From Microbispora catharanthi (lineage in GTDB: Bacteria; Actinomycetota; Actinomycetes; Streptosporangiales; Streptosporangiaceae): DNA of 64,000 bases. Below the pieces are notes generated by a model. That model was given only the letters and a program-made list of their open reading frames with translations. It was not told where the DNA came from and searched no databases. Where the stretch lies: the NCBI RefSeq assembly GCF_006334915.2, contig NZ_VDMA02000031.1, positions 1-64,000 of the forward strand. Reading direction: 5' to 3'. Position numbers and translations under genes: made by a program. This document shows positions 56,000 through 64,000 of this stretch, in pieces (the first letter of the stretch is position 1; every line of letters starts with the position of its first letter).

Positions 56000-56136
56000 G
56001 AGCCGGTGACGAGAGAGTGTGCCGGGGTGGGCGAAGCACTCTGGCCGGGCCTGTGAAGCCGGATTCCGCCTATCCGTTCCGCATGGACGCTGCGAGCGCC
56101 CGGCGCGCTTGCGCGAGCCACTGTCGTCAACGCCGT

Positions 56137-57156
56137 TCACTGGAGAAGCACGGCGCCGAGGGCGCTCGTGATGAGGATGGCGGCGAGGAGGACAGCCGTC
56201 GGCGGGAGCGATCGGCGGGAAGGCATGGACTGGTCGTCCAGAAGCAGGTCGTCGGGCGAGGGGCTTGCGGCGGCTGCACGGTAGGTGGCGGCCAATGGGA
56301 TGCCGCGATACCAGTGGCGGGCCAGAGCCTGCCAGAGAAGGTGTTCATCAATGCCTGCTGTGTCCTGCTGACCGATCGCCGTGAGCAGGAGGGCGCGGTG
56401 GACGTCGAAGGTGACCTTGACCTGCTGGCCGTAGAGGCGTGCGCTGGGCAGAGCGGCCCGGTAGGCGAGGAGCGCGACGACACCCCCGGTGGCGTGACAA
56501 AGGAGAAACAGCCCAGGGTCGGCACCGGCGAGGATAAGGAAGATTCCGGAGGTGGCGCTGTAGGCAGCGGCGAGGGCGGAAACGGTGAGGAAGAACTCCA
56601 GTTCGGTGCGGGCGGCGATGAGGGCGGTGCGTTGCTCTTCGGGGAGCAACGGATACAAGCGCGGCCAGACGACGACGGCGTCTAGACCGTAGCGGTCCTC
56701 GGGGTGTAGTTCGGCGTTCTTGAGGATGTTGCCGAGGCGAGTCGGCATGACCTCGGAGGGGTCGCTGGGATAGCTGGTGTGGAGACGGGCGTAGTCCCGG
56801 TCGTCGACGGGGTCGAGGGCGGCCAGGCGGTTGCGGTGCCAGCGCAGGCCGAGGGCCCGTAGTGGACGGCCGATCAGGCCGGGCCAGTAGCCTTCATAGA
56901 GCCGGACGAGGGTGGTCGCGGCACTGGCCAGCCACGCGGCGGCGAGGAGCGCGACGACGAGGAACGCCAGCATGTGAATGATCTTGATGGTGACATCCTG
57001 CCGCTGCCAAGCGTTCACCGCGCCGGCGACTCCTCCCCTCGCGGCGGCCACGGTGAGAAGACAGCATCCGAGGAACGCCAGCACGGGAAGCAGACCGTTG
57101 AGGAAGAAACGGCGGTCCAGCAGCCCCCCGGCCTCCTTGACGACGGTACCGAGCAC
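56137..57156 (-). CDS. Five-TM membrane protein, last gene of CHAT operon
   Basis: A 339-residue protein with membrane segments near residues 14-40, 60-85, 195-215, 220-245 and 318-338. A cytosolic loop (about 90-190) carries LDPVDDRDYARLHTSYP and VMPTRLGNILKNAELHPEDRYG. The C-terminus ends inside the membrane. The GTG at 57156 is 4 nt after the stop of the CBS-like gene; a longer frame to 57432 only shadows that gene. As the only gene of the operon with nothing but membrane and loop regions, it is a candidate effector or CHAT substrate (inference). Confidence 0.75.
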   Translation of the reverse strand: MLGTVVKEAGGLLDRRFFLNGLLPVLAFLGCCLLTVAAARGGVAGAVNAWQRQDVTIKIIHMLAFLVVALLAAAWLASAATTLVRLYEGYWPGLIGRPLRALGLRWHRNRLAALDPVDDRDYARLHTSYPSDPSEVMPTRLGNILKNAELHPEDRYGLDAVVVWPRLYPLLPEEQRTALIAARTELEFFLTVSALAAAYSATSGIFLILAGADPGLFLLCHATGGVVALLAYRAALPSARLYGQQVKVTFDVHRALLLTAIGQQDTAGIDEHLLWQALARHWYRGIPLAATYRAAAASPSPDDLLLDDQSMPSRRSLPPTAVLLAAILITSALGAVLLQ

Positions 57157-57160
57157 GCCC

Positions 57161-57739
57161 TCAGCCGCCCATCTGCAGCCGGTGACGGGGCGGTTCCGGG
57201 CGCTGGCACCAGGGCGGCGCGCTGTGCCGGTAGTGGGCCAGCCGGTTGAGATGGCCGCATCCGGGTTCCTGACAGACGACGGGCGCCAGGCCGGTCCGTG
57301 GCTGTCCGGGAAGGGTGGAGTCGCCGAGGCCGCCCGCTCCAGCCATGACGGGGGCCGGCGGCGTGTAGTCCGGTGAGGCGAGGTGAGCGGCGAACACCTC
57401 TGCCGGGACGATCCCGACGGTATGGTCGCCATCCCGAAGGACGAGCACCCTTACGCCCAGGTCGAGAAGGGTGACGGAGGGCGAGGCGGCGAACTCGGCG
57501 AAGGTCACGTCGGCGTCCACCTCGATGACAGGCGCGAGGCGGGGCACGGCCGTGCGCAGGTCGGGCTCGGCGACGTCGATCAGGTCGGCGTAGCGGACGG
57601 CGGCGACCGCGTGACCCGCGTCATCGTGGACGATCCCGAGGCTGCCGGACGCCAGAGCCGCGCGCGCCGCTTCGAGCCCTGTCCGCCACGGCAGGGCCGT
57701 AAAGAAGCCGTCGGCCTCGGACAGCAACGTCGGGCTCAT
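57161..57739 (-). CDS. CBS-pair-like protein with C-terminal Cys cluster
   Basis: A 192-residue soluble protein. Residues 1-128 have two alpha/beta units resembling a CBS pair (SLGIVHDDAGHAVAAVRYADL and VLVLRDGDHTVGIVPAEVF), a fold that binds adenosine nucleotides. The C-terminus has CQEPGCGHLNRLAHYRHSAP and WCQ, enough for a zinc-ribbon-like site. The start overlaps the CHAT stop (ATGA). A nucleotide-sensing adaptor role in the operon is inferred from fold and context only. Confidence 0.7.
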   Translation of the reverse strand: MSPTLLSEADGFFTALPWRTGLEAARAALASGSLGIVHDDAGHAVAAVRYADLIDVAEPDLRTAVPRLAPVIEVDADVTFAEFAASPSVTLLDLGVRVLVLRDGDHTVGIVPAEVFAAHLASPDYTPPAPVMAGAGGLGDSTLPGQPRTGLAPVVCQEPGCGHLNRLAHYRHSAPPWCQRPEPPRHRLQMGG

Positions 57740-58929
57740 CGCCAGTCACCAACCAATACGAATGCGGCCCAATGATAGGGATTACTGTAGATTCGCCGTT
57801 TGTAGTCGGGGGAACGATCCGCGGCCGAGGCTGCCCACCTGCTACGGGTCTCCGCCGCCAAGAACCGGGCAGCCCGGTCACCGTCCGGATCGGCGGCGTC
57901 GAGGAGACGGCTATAGGCGTCACGGGCTGCGGTGAAGTCGCCGCACCGGAATCGGACATCGGCGATGTCCTCGGCATAGGAACCCGGCGCCTGCTCGCAC
58001 CGGCGGATCACCTCGTCGCCGGTGATCGACCGCAGCGTGTTCTGAGCGCGCTGGAGCGCGACCGCTTTCCCGGCGCCGGCTGCGAGTTCGCGGTAGAAGT
58101 CGGCCATGAGCAGGCTTGCCGACAGTTCGTCGACGGCCCAGAGGGTGACGAGGACCGAGGCCGCCCCAGCGTAGATCAACGAGCGGGTCAGGCCGACGAG
58201 TTCGTCGCCCGGGCGGCGGGCGTTGACACCACTCTCACAGGCGCTGAGCGTGACGAGGTCCGCGCGGAGGGAGCGGTTGAGGATGCGCTCAGCGGTGAGA
58301 TCGCCATCGGCGAGCGTGATGCCGGAACGGAGCGGCGACTCGGGCACGAACGTTCCGTGGCAGCCGAAGTGGACGATCCGCGCGGGTTCGGGACCGAGAT
58401 CGGTGTCGAGAGCGGTGGAGGTGGCGTGCGGGCCGAGCCGGAGGACGGCGTCGTCGCCGAAGATGCGGGCGAGCTCTTCGGCCTGGCGGCGGGCGCGGGG
58501 CAGCGGCCGGTCGTGCGCGGTGTCGGCGTAGGCGAGCACGCGGCGCCGCGATGAGTCGTGCTTGGCCTGGCAGTACCGCATGACGGTCGCGCTGGGCGTG
58601 GTGCACAGCGGGTTGCGGGCCGCGAGGGGAGCGCCGTCCACATGGAGCATGCTGAACGGCAGATAGTGGAGAGTGTCGTGCGGGACGATCCATACCAGGT
58701 CCCCGGGTGCGCTGACCTGGGCGAGAGGGGCGGTGAGCGCGGACAACGGCCCGTCTGCGGGCAAGGTGCCGTGGGCGTGCAGAGCGGAGACCAGTTCGGT
58801 GGTGTGAGCGCGCAGGGTGTCACGGGTCAGAGGGATGCGTTCGGTGCGTGGCGCGTCGGCGTCGTCGTCCAGGAGGAACAGGAAAGTCTCCCGTTCGGTG
58901 ACGAAGTACTCGGCCAGCACGGTCCTCAC
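57736..58929 (-). CDS. CHAT-domain cysteine protease, detached from its TPR half
   Basis: A 397-residue CHAT (caspase-like) protein. The catalytic dyad is visible as His190 in HFGCHGTF and Cys230 in LSACESGVN. The family end motif NPYHWAAFVLVGDWR is present, and a helical insertion (about 285-350) precedes it. The protein begins directly with TVLAEYFVTERETFLFLL, the strand that normally follows the TPR region within one chain. That TPR region is the preceding gene, whose TGA overlaps this GTG by 4 nt. Cleavage of a partner on activation is expected; the target is unknown. Confidence 0.9.
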   Translation of the reverse strand: MRTVLAEYFVTERETFLFLLDDDADAPRTERIPLTRDTLRAHTTELVSALHAHGTLPADGPLSALTAPLAQVSAPGDLVWIVPHDTLHYLPFSMLHVDGAPLAARNPLCTTPSATVMRYCQAKHDSSRRRVLAYADTAHDRPLPRARRQAEELARIFGDDAVLRLGPHATSTALDTDLGPEPARIVHFGCHGTFVPESPLRSGITLADGDLTAERILNRSLRADLVTLSACESGVNARRPGDELVGLTRSLIYAGAASVLVTLWAVDELSASLLMADFYRELAAGAGKAVALQRAQNTLRSITGDEVIRRCEQAPGSYAEDIADVRFRCGDFTAARDAYSRLLDAADPDGDRAARFLAAETRSRWAASAADRSPDYKRRIYSNPYHWAAFVLVGDWR

Positions 58930-61046
58930 CCGGACTCCTCGGGGCGCAGCAACGCTTTCACTTCGGCGAAGGTGAGAGGGGTACCGCGGGACAGGTTCAC
59001 ATACTCCTCCCCTGCCAGGTCGACGGCGGCGATGCGGTCCTGCACCCTCGCGAGGGCGGACAGGGCGTCACGCAGGCCACGCAGCGCCGCCTCACTGCCG
59101 GCCGGGGTGCCGGCGGCGGCGAGGGCGGCCCGCCTGTCGGCGACGATCCGCCGCGCTTCGGCCTCGGCGGCGACGAGGTCGGGTGGGGCGGTGGCACCGG
59201 GCGGGACAGTGGTGCCCAGCAGTTCCAGCAGCCCGCGGGACCGGGCCCGCTCCACCAGGGCGAACGCTGCCGCGCGTGGTGTTCGCGGCCAGGGGCCGCC
59301 GCCTTCGGGGGCGTCCAGGAGCAGGCCGAGGGTGAGGAGAGTGAGGCGTTCGATGGAGGCTCCCGTGCTGAGCCGTACCTCGTCGTCCAGGATCCGCATC
59401 CGGAGCGTCTCATAGACCTCGGCGGCCTGGTTGAGGGTGTGGTAGGCGCGCCAGGGAGCGCTGTCATGCTGGGCTCGACCCAGCTCGAGCAGGACGTAGA
59501 ACGCGGCGACGAGCTGGTCGCTGGCCCGTAGCAGCCGGACGGCTTCCATGAGGAGTGCCTCGGCCTGGTCGCGGCGTCCCAGGTCCCACATCCGCAGGCC
59601 GAGTGCGGCGTGGTCGCGTGCCTGGCTGGGGGGCCAGCTGTCCAGTGCGATGGTAGGGGCGCTGGAGGGGGCGAACTGGCTGAAGTCGGCGACCGGGCCG
59701 GTCGCCAGGGCGAGGAGCCGGCCTGTGATGGAGATCGCCGACCGCTTGCGGGGCAGGCCGGCGGCTCGGTACTGCCTCAGGAGGCGGCGGCTGTCGCCCC
59801 AGCGAGGGCGCTGGGCCAAGGCTTCCGCCTTCAACTTCGCGGCTGGTTCGGGCTCGCCGAGCTCCTGGTGGACGAGCGAGACGGCCAGCAAGGTGTAGCG
59901 CCGGACAAGCGGGGTGAGGGTGGGGTCGTGGACGGGCGGGTCGAGGAGCGCCAGGCCGTCGGCGGGCGTCAGGACAAGGAACAGTTTCTCGCCGCTGGAG
60001 TTGAGGTAGGACAGCGCGGATTCCACAGCGGCGACGTCCTGGTGGCCTTCCTGCCGCCAGATCGTGCACGCTTCGGTGAACGACGCCCGGAATTCGTCGC
60101 GGTGGCCGGTGGCGGAATAGATGAGGGCTCGAGCGTAGGCGCAGTGGGCGCGGGCGAGGCGGAACCGGCGGCGGGCTTCGGGCGTGCGGGGGACCGCGTT
60201 TTCGGCACGTTCGAGTAGAGCGAGGGCGGCGTCGGCCCAGTCGAGTGAACGGAGCCCTGGACGGACGGTGAAGGCGCTGAGCCCGTCAAGATCGAGGGTC
60301 ATGGCTCGGGTCTGCTGAACCGATCGGGCGGCCTCGTGGGCGAGAGTGTGGACGAAGCCGAGGTCGGGACGGCCGGACCGGTTGCGCACGAAGTCTCTCA
60401 GCCAGGGCTCTTCGAACAGGATTCGCCGGGTCTCGGCGTCACTGTCGAGGTAGTGGTGCGCGTCGTTGACTCGTGCCTCCCACCCCGGGGAACGCGACTG
60501 GACCGCCATACCCACGGAGCCGGGCAGATCGCAGATCGCCAGCCACAACGCCAGCCACAGTAACCCGGGAGAGTGGGTTTCGAGCGCGGCGTAGAGCACC
60601 AGGACACCCTTGTCGAACAGGACCCGGTAGGGATTGGACAGCAGCCAGACGACGGGGTGCAGGCGAAGCGTGTAGACGGGGCGCATGATCAGCAGCGGGA
60701 TCAGGGAGACCGCGAGGGCGGTCCACAGTTCGTTGCCGTGAAGTGCGGGGAGGCCGTTCCACAGCTTCTCGACCAGGAAGCCGAGGAACAAGCCGCCGAT
60801 GACCTGCAGCCGCGTGAAGGACAGCTCGGCCCTGTGCCTCAGCTCTCTCATCTCCTCCATCAGGACCCGGTAGGAGCGGTACTGCAGCACGTAGTTCGCC
60901 GTGACGCACAATGCCGCGGCGGTCGTGATGTCCGGGCGGTCGACTCGTCCGAGAGCCGACGCGAGGGCGGTCGAAGCGAGGGGCAGGAACGTCGCGTAGA
61001 GGTAGAAGGCGCGGGCGGAGCGAGCTGTCGTCACTGGGCCGGTCAC
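58926..61046 (-). CDS. Membrane-anchored TPR protein upstream of CHAT
   Basis: A 706-residue protein. The first 200 residues hold five or six membrane segments (for example LQVIGGLFLGFLVEKLW and WTALAVSLIPLLIMRPV). The remainder is helical repeat sequence of TPR type, ending with ALVERARSRGLLELL and LSRGTPLTFAEVKALLRP, which in ordinary TPR-CHAT proteins leads straight into the protease. The GTG at 61046 overlaps the preceding stop (GTGA). It probably tethers the CHAT protease to the membrane and senses the trigger through the repeats (inference). Confidence 0.8.
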   Translation of the reverse strand: MTGPVTTARSARAFYLYATFLPLASTALASALGRVDRPDITTAAALCVTANYVLQYRSYRVLMEEMRELRHRAELSFTRLQVIGGLFLGFLVEKLWNGLPALHGNELWTALAVSLIPLLIMRPVYTLRLHPVVWLLSNPYRVLFDKGVLVLYAALETHSPGLLWLALWLAICDLPGSVGMAVQSRSPGWEARVNDAHHYLDSDAETRRILFEEPWLRDFVRNRSGRPDLGFVHTLAHEAARSVQQTRAMTLDLDGLSAFTVRPGLRSLDWADAALALLERAENAVPRTPEARRRFRLARAHCAYARALIYSATGHRDEFRASFTEACTIWRQEGHQDVAAVESALSYLNSSGEKLFLVLTPADGLALLDPPVHDPTLTPLVRRYTLLAVSLVHQELGEPEPAAKLKAEALAQRPRWGDSRRLLRQYRAAGLPRKRSAISITGRLLALATGPVADFSQFAPSSAPTIALDSWPPSQARDHAALGLRMWDLGRRDQAEALLMEAVRLLRASDQLVAAFYVLLELGRAQHDSAPWRAYHTLNQAAEVYETLRMRILDDEVRLSTGASIERLTLLTLGLLLDAPEGGGPWPRTPRAAAFALVERARSRGLLELLGTTVPPGATAPPDLVAAEAEARRIVADRRAALAAAGTPAGSEAALRGLRDALSALARVQDRIAAVDLAGEEYVNLSRGTPLTFAEVKALLRPEESG

Positions 61047-62848
61047 CTCGCCACGGTCGCGATGGAGACCGTGCGCAGGTGACCTGCCTGGTCGGACAGG
61101 ATCAGGGAGCTTTCCTCGGCGGTCCAGTAGGAGCGTAAGCGGCCTCCGGGCTCGCCCCTCCACGCGGAGCGCAGAGCGCGGGCCGTCATCCGCGGCGCCG
61201 GGAGGGTGGGGTCGTCACCGGTGAGCGCCGCTTCGGCCAGAGCGACGCAGGCGCGCAGGACGGGGACCGTCGTTCCTGCCCGCTGTAGCCGGTCGAAGGC
61301 TCTCGCGGCGTCGGCGGTCCGTCCGAGGCGAACGAGCAGAATGGCGACCATGGCGCGAGCGAACAGCTCGTGCGCGGGATGACGCAGGAGCATGCGACGG
61401 GTCGCGCAATCACGCCACTGGCGGCACGCCTCGTCCGGGGCCGCGGCCCGGGTGAGGACGATGGCGCGGCTCCAGGACACGACCGCGCGGGCGTTGCCGA
61501 CGGCGTGGGCCAGCCGGGCCCGGTACTTGGCCGGGTAGTGAGGGCTCACCTCGCTGTCGACCAGGTCGAGAAGCCGATCGGCGAGGTCGACCCAGCACAG
61601 GGCGTCCAGGCCGGTCCGGTGAGCGGGATCTCCGGTGCTGTCACCGCGCGAGGCGAGAGCCGCACGCTTGGCGAGGGCGCGGATCAAGTTGAGGTCCGGC
61701 CGGGCCGGATGGTTGAGGATCGAGTCGCGAAGCCATTTCCCGGCCATGTTCCGGGCTCGGTCGGGATCTTCGGTCAGGAAGCCGACGGAGGATCGGTAGG
61801 AGATGTACAACGGACCGGCTCGTCCGCGCCCGGCTGCGAGGGTCGCGGTCTCCGCCGCGGCCAGGAGCAGGGCGGCGGTGGCGAGCCCGGGACGCGGGTG
61901 AAGGGCGGCCAGAGCGACCGCCGCGAACCCGCTGGTCAAGGGTGCGCGGATCAGCGTTACGGCGACTCGCATGGGCGTCGGCAATGTGCGGTCGAGGCGT
62001 GCGGTGAGTTCGACCAGCAGCCACGGAAGGGTCACCCACGCGGCAAGGAAGAACCCTCCGGCGACACCGGTGGGGCCGCGGCTCCATAGATCGGCGCAGG
62101 CCGCGCCGACGGGCCCGGCCGCCACCGCGAACGTGCCGCAGCGAAGCAGAGCGGTGCCGGCAAGGCGGGTCAGCCGGGCGAGCCGCTCGGGGATGGCCAG
62201 GCAGCACACGTCCGTCCAGGCAGCCTGGACGGCCACGAGCACAGCCGCGCCGGCCAGGGGCGCGCGGTCGGCCAGGCTGAATCCCAGGCCGGACACGACC
62301 ACTGCGGCGAGCGGCGCGAGCCCGCCCAGCAACCCGATGACCCGCCAGAAAAATTCGGCCGGCGCGGTACCCATGATGACCGGCCCGTACCGGTTCATCG
62401 CGACGGCCATCCGCCAGACGCTGCGGCGGTTGTGCTCGGCGAGATGGAGGAACCTCAAGATGCCGCCCACAGCCAGCGGCGTCGCCCACCAGTACACGAT
62501 CAACGGGTCCAGCGGCCACAGCAGAGCGTGCACCGCGACGCCGAGCCCCAGAAAACTCAGCCCGGCGATGCCGAGGGCAAGGCCGAGGACGGCGATGAGC
62601 GCGATCCCCGCCGTGCCGGCGTTCCCAAGCCGGACGAGCAGCGGAGCGAGCAGAGAGGCGATCCCGACGCCGATCGCTCCCAGGAGCACCACCATGCCCG
62701 GACTGTAAGTGCGGTAAGCCGGTCGTGCGATCTCCTTGGCCAATTGCGTGGACAGCCATCGGCGTTTGAACTCCTGGACGTTCACCAGAGTCACAACCGC
62801 TGCCGCAACAGCCACCGCAGGCGTGACCACCGACGCGGTCGTCACCAC
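61043..62848 (-). CDS. Membrane protein with C-terminal helical repeats, first gene of CHAT operon
   Basis: A 601-residue protein with ten or so membrane segments in residues 1-340 and a C-terminal helical, TPR-like half (about 345-601) with LFARAMVAILLVRLGRTADA, a typical TPR pair. It resembles the next gene in layout (membrane part, then repeats) but lacks the terminal segment that would contact a CHAT domain. The GTG start has GGGAGGGGG upstream, the strongest site in the operon, so this is the entry point for ribosomes. The function is unknown. Confidence 0.78.
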   Translation of the reverse strand: MVTTASVVTPAVAVAAAVVTLVNVQEFKRRWLSTQLAKEIARPAYRTYSPGMVVLLGAIGVGIASLLAPLLVRLGNAGTAGIALIAVLGLALGIAGLSFLGLGVAVHALLWPLDPLIVYWWATPLAVGGILRFLHLAEHNRRSVWRMAVAMNRYGPVIMGTAPAEFFWRVIGLLGGLAPLAAVVVSGLGFSLADRAPLAGAAVLVAVQAAWTDVCCLAIPERLARLTRLAGTALLRCGTFAVAAGPVGAACADLWSRGPTGVAGGFFLAAWVTLPWLLVELTARLDRTLPTPMRVAVTLIRAPLTSGFAAVALAALHPRPGLATAALLLAAAETATLAAGRGRAGPLYISYRSSVGFLTEDPDRARNMAGKWLRDSILNHPARPDLNLIRALAKRAALASRGDSTGDPAHRTGLDALCWVDLADRLLDLVDSEVSPHYPAKYRARLAHAVGNARAVVSWSRAIVLTRAAAPDEACRQWRDCATRRMLLRHPAHELFARAMVAILLVRLGRTADAARAFDRLQRAGTTVPVLRACVALAEAALTGDDPTLPAPRMTARALRSAWRGEPGGRLRSYWTAEESSLILSDQAGHLRTVSIATVAR

Positions 62849-63140
62849 AGTCGACCCCCTCCCGCATGCCTGACTTTATCGGGATTCTGCTGGCATCTGT
62901 AGCAATCGCCTAAACCGGCCAACCCCAGTTTGGAAGGGCCAAGCACCGTCAAACAGCGAAGTCAGTCCGCGCCGCCCTCTCACTCCTAAAAAACGCGCGT
63001 CATGCTCAATGCCCAACCGACCTGACCCTGAGCCGGAACAATCACGAGATATGATCCAGAACCGATTTTTGGGACTATACAAACAAATGGTGTAACTCCT
63101 AACCAAGGAGACACCTGGGACGAGTACGGTGATCCAGGCA
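62849..63140. other. Promoter region of the CHAT operon
   Basis: Relatively AT-rich (63000-63110). It should hold the minus-strand promoter of the five-gene operon and the end of the upstream CHAT unit. No clear -35/-10 pair can be defended. Confidence 0.35.
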
Positions 63141-63450
63141 TCACCGAGCGGGTTCTGTCGTCGCCGTGCGCGGGCCGGGAGATTCGCCGGTCTGGAGGGC
63201 GGCGAAGTCGGCATGCGCCTGCTCGACGGCTTCGGGGTACGCCGCGCGCTTGGCGTGCTCGGCGAGCGCCCGGTAGTTGCTCGCGACGGACGGGTTCCAT
63301 CCCTTGCGCTTACTTCCTTGTCGGTGCGGGTGCGAGTCCTGCTGGTTCCGACTCGCGCAGCACGGCCCAGGCAGCGGCGCGCAGGTCAGGCGCCAGGAAC
63401 AACATCATGAACGCGCCGACGACCAGGTCGCGCGGCGGCGCGGCCACCAC
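63141..63450 (-). pseudogene. Small gene downstream of second CHAT, apparently frameshifted
   Basis: A GTG 7 nt after the CHAT stop opens a 46-residue frame (GAFMMLFLAPDLRAAAWAVL, stop at 63310). A second minus-strand frame continues from there with WNPSVASNYRALAEHAKRAA and stops at 63141. Together they read like one protein of about 100 residues broken by a one-base shift near 63325, but two overlapping small genes are also possible. Not recognised. Confidence 0.35.
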
Positions 63451-63457
63451 CGCCTCG

Positions 63458-64000
63458 TCAGCCGGCGCCGGCAGCGGCCCGATGACGGCCCGGATCGCGG
63501 CCGAAGACCGGGACGGCGCCGGCGCCGATGCACACGAAGCCGGCCGCTGCGGCGGCCGTCCGCGGGTCGTTGCCCCGGACGGCCCGCTGGGCCTCGGCGA
63601 GGGCGGCGGCGGGCGGGCGCCCGGCGGCCAGCCGTTCGTGGAAGGCCACCATGACGGGGGTCGTCGCCGCGTCGGGGATCGGCAGCACCGAGGCGACGAG
63701 CTGGGACGTGCCGCGGGCGAGGAACGCCACGGCGAGGCCCATCAGCTCGTCGCCGGTGCGCACAACGGAACGGCCGCTGTCGCAGGCCGCGAGCACCAGC
63801 GTGTGCGGCACCCGCGGCAGCCGTTCCACGTCGTAGGCCATCAGCGGCCCGTCGGCGAGGGCGATGCCGGAGAACAGCGGGTTCTCCGCCGACAGGTGCC
63901 CGTGCGCGGCGAGATGCGCGAGCCCGGCCCGCGACAGGGCGGCCGAGACCGCCTCGACCGACGCCGCGGCTCCGGCGAGCACGGCGCCGTCGTGGATCGC
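63458..64000 (-). CDS. Second CHAT-domain protease, C-terminal part (cut by window edge)
   Basis: The last 180 residues of a CHAT protein whose start lies beyond the window. The catalytic dyad is present: His in LAHLAAHGHLSAENPLFSG and Cys in LVLAACDSGRSV. The following TGDELMGLAVAFLARGTSQL is the usual post-Cys helix. The C-terminus is short, without the GDWR end of the first CHAT protein. It is on the same strand as the CHAT operon and about 600 bp upstream of it, so the locus carries two different CHAT proteases. Confidence 0.88.
   Translation of the reverse strand, partial: AIHDGAVLAGAAASVEAVSAALSRAGLAHLAAHGHLSAENPLFSGIALADGPLMAYDVERLPRVPHTLVLAACDSGRSVVRTGDELMGLAVAFLARGTSQLVASVLPIPDAATTPVMVAFHERLAAGRPPAAALAEAQRAVRGNDPRTAAAAAGFVCIGAGAVPVFGRDPGRHRAAAGAG

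Overview
The window is GC-rich DNA with dense, often overlapping coding, many GTG/TTG starts, Tat and Sec export signals, CBM2 modules, golvesin-like domains, HTH-NTPase-WD40 proteins and an ECF42/DGPF pair. Together these point to a filamentous actinomycete, most likely Streptosporangiales (Nonomuraea/Streptosporangium/Microbispora-like). The genus is inferred from gene content only. No rRNA, tRNA or CRISPR array was recognised.

Region 1 (1-6942) is a metal-handling island. A minus-strand copper operon (csoR, copZ-like, a His-rich secreted protein, copA cut by the window edge) has a CsoR-type operator. It is followed by a DHA2-type MFS exporter and a second CopZ-like gene with two CsoR-like operators. 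A CmtR-like ArsR sensor is translationally coupled to a CDF-type transporter with a Cys-rich tail. A MerR operon follows, with a long-spacer dyad promoter, a CC-motif protein, MerR and a 25-residue CGC/CGC peptide, then a YnfA-family protein.

Region 2 (7342-26730) carries secreted enzymes between gene debris: a type-B carboxylesterase, small secreted proteins, a GH11 xylanase-CBM2, a serine beta-lactamase/DD-peptidase-like hydrolase, a 1,319-residue lytic-transglycosylase-like/golvesin/SGNH protein, a DUF2690 protein, a membrane pentapeptide-repeat protein, a polyester-hydrolase (cutinase)-like enzyme with CBM2, and a Tat-exported GH95 alpha-L-fucosidase with a ricin-type domain. Fragments of an IS256 transposase, a serine resolvase and a coiled-coil gene lie between them.

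Region 3 (26807-39102) holds a 1,288-residue HTH-NTPase-WD40 (nSTAND-like) protein divergent from a cassette of a ricin-like secreted protein, a Cys/Pro-rich secreted protein and a 1,390-residue secreted protein. The first part of this block, including the 5' end of the NTPase gene and the divergent promoter with its inverted repeat, is duplicated at 36979-39102.

Region 4 (39490-55999) contains an ECF42 sigma factor with its DGPF/YCII partner, MFS transporters, a VOC protein, a VWA/Ig-repeat/choice-of-anchor secreted protein, decayed LysR, SDR and integrase genes, an AlkD-like repair protein, a secreted phosphoesterase and a NarL-type two-component system.

Region 5 (56137-64000) is a five-gene, translationally coupled minus-strand operon: two large membrane-anchored helical-repeat proteins, a CHAT protease that looks like the detached C-terminal half of a TPR-CHAT protein, a CBS/Zn-ribbon-like protein and a five-TM membrane protein. 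A second CHAT gene enters from the right edge. This operon and the duplicated nSTAND/secreted cassette are the best candidates for undescribed systems.
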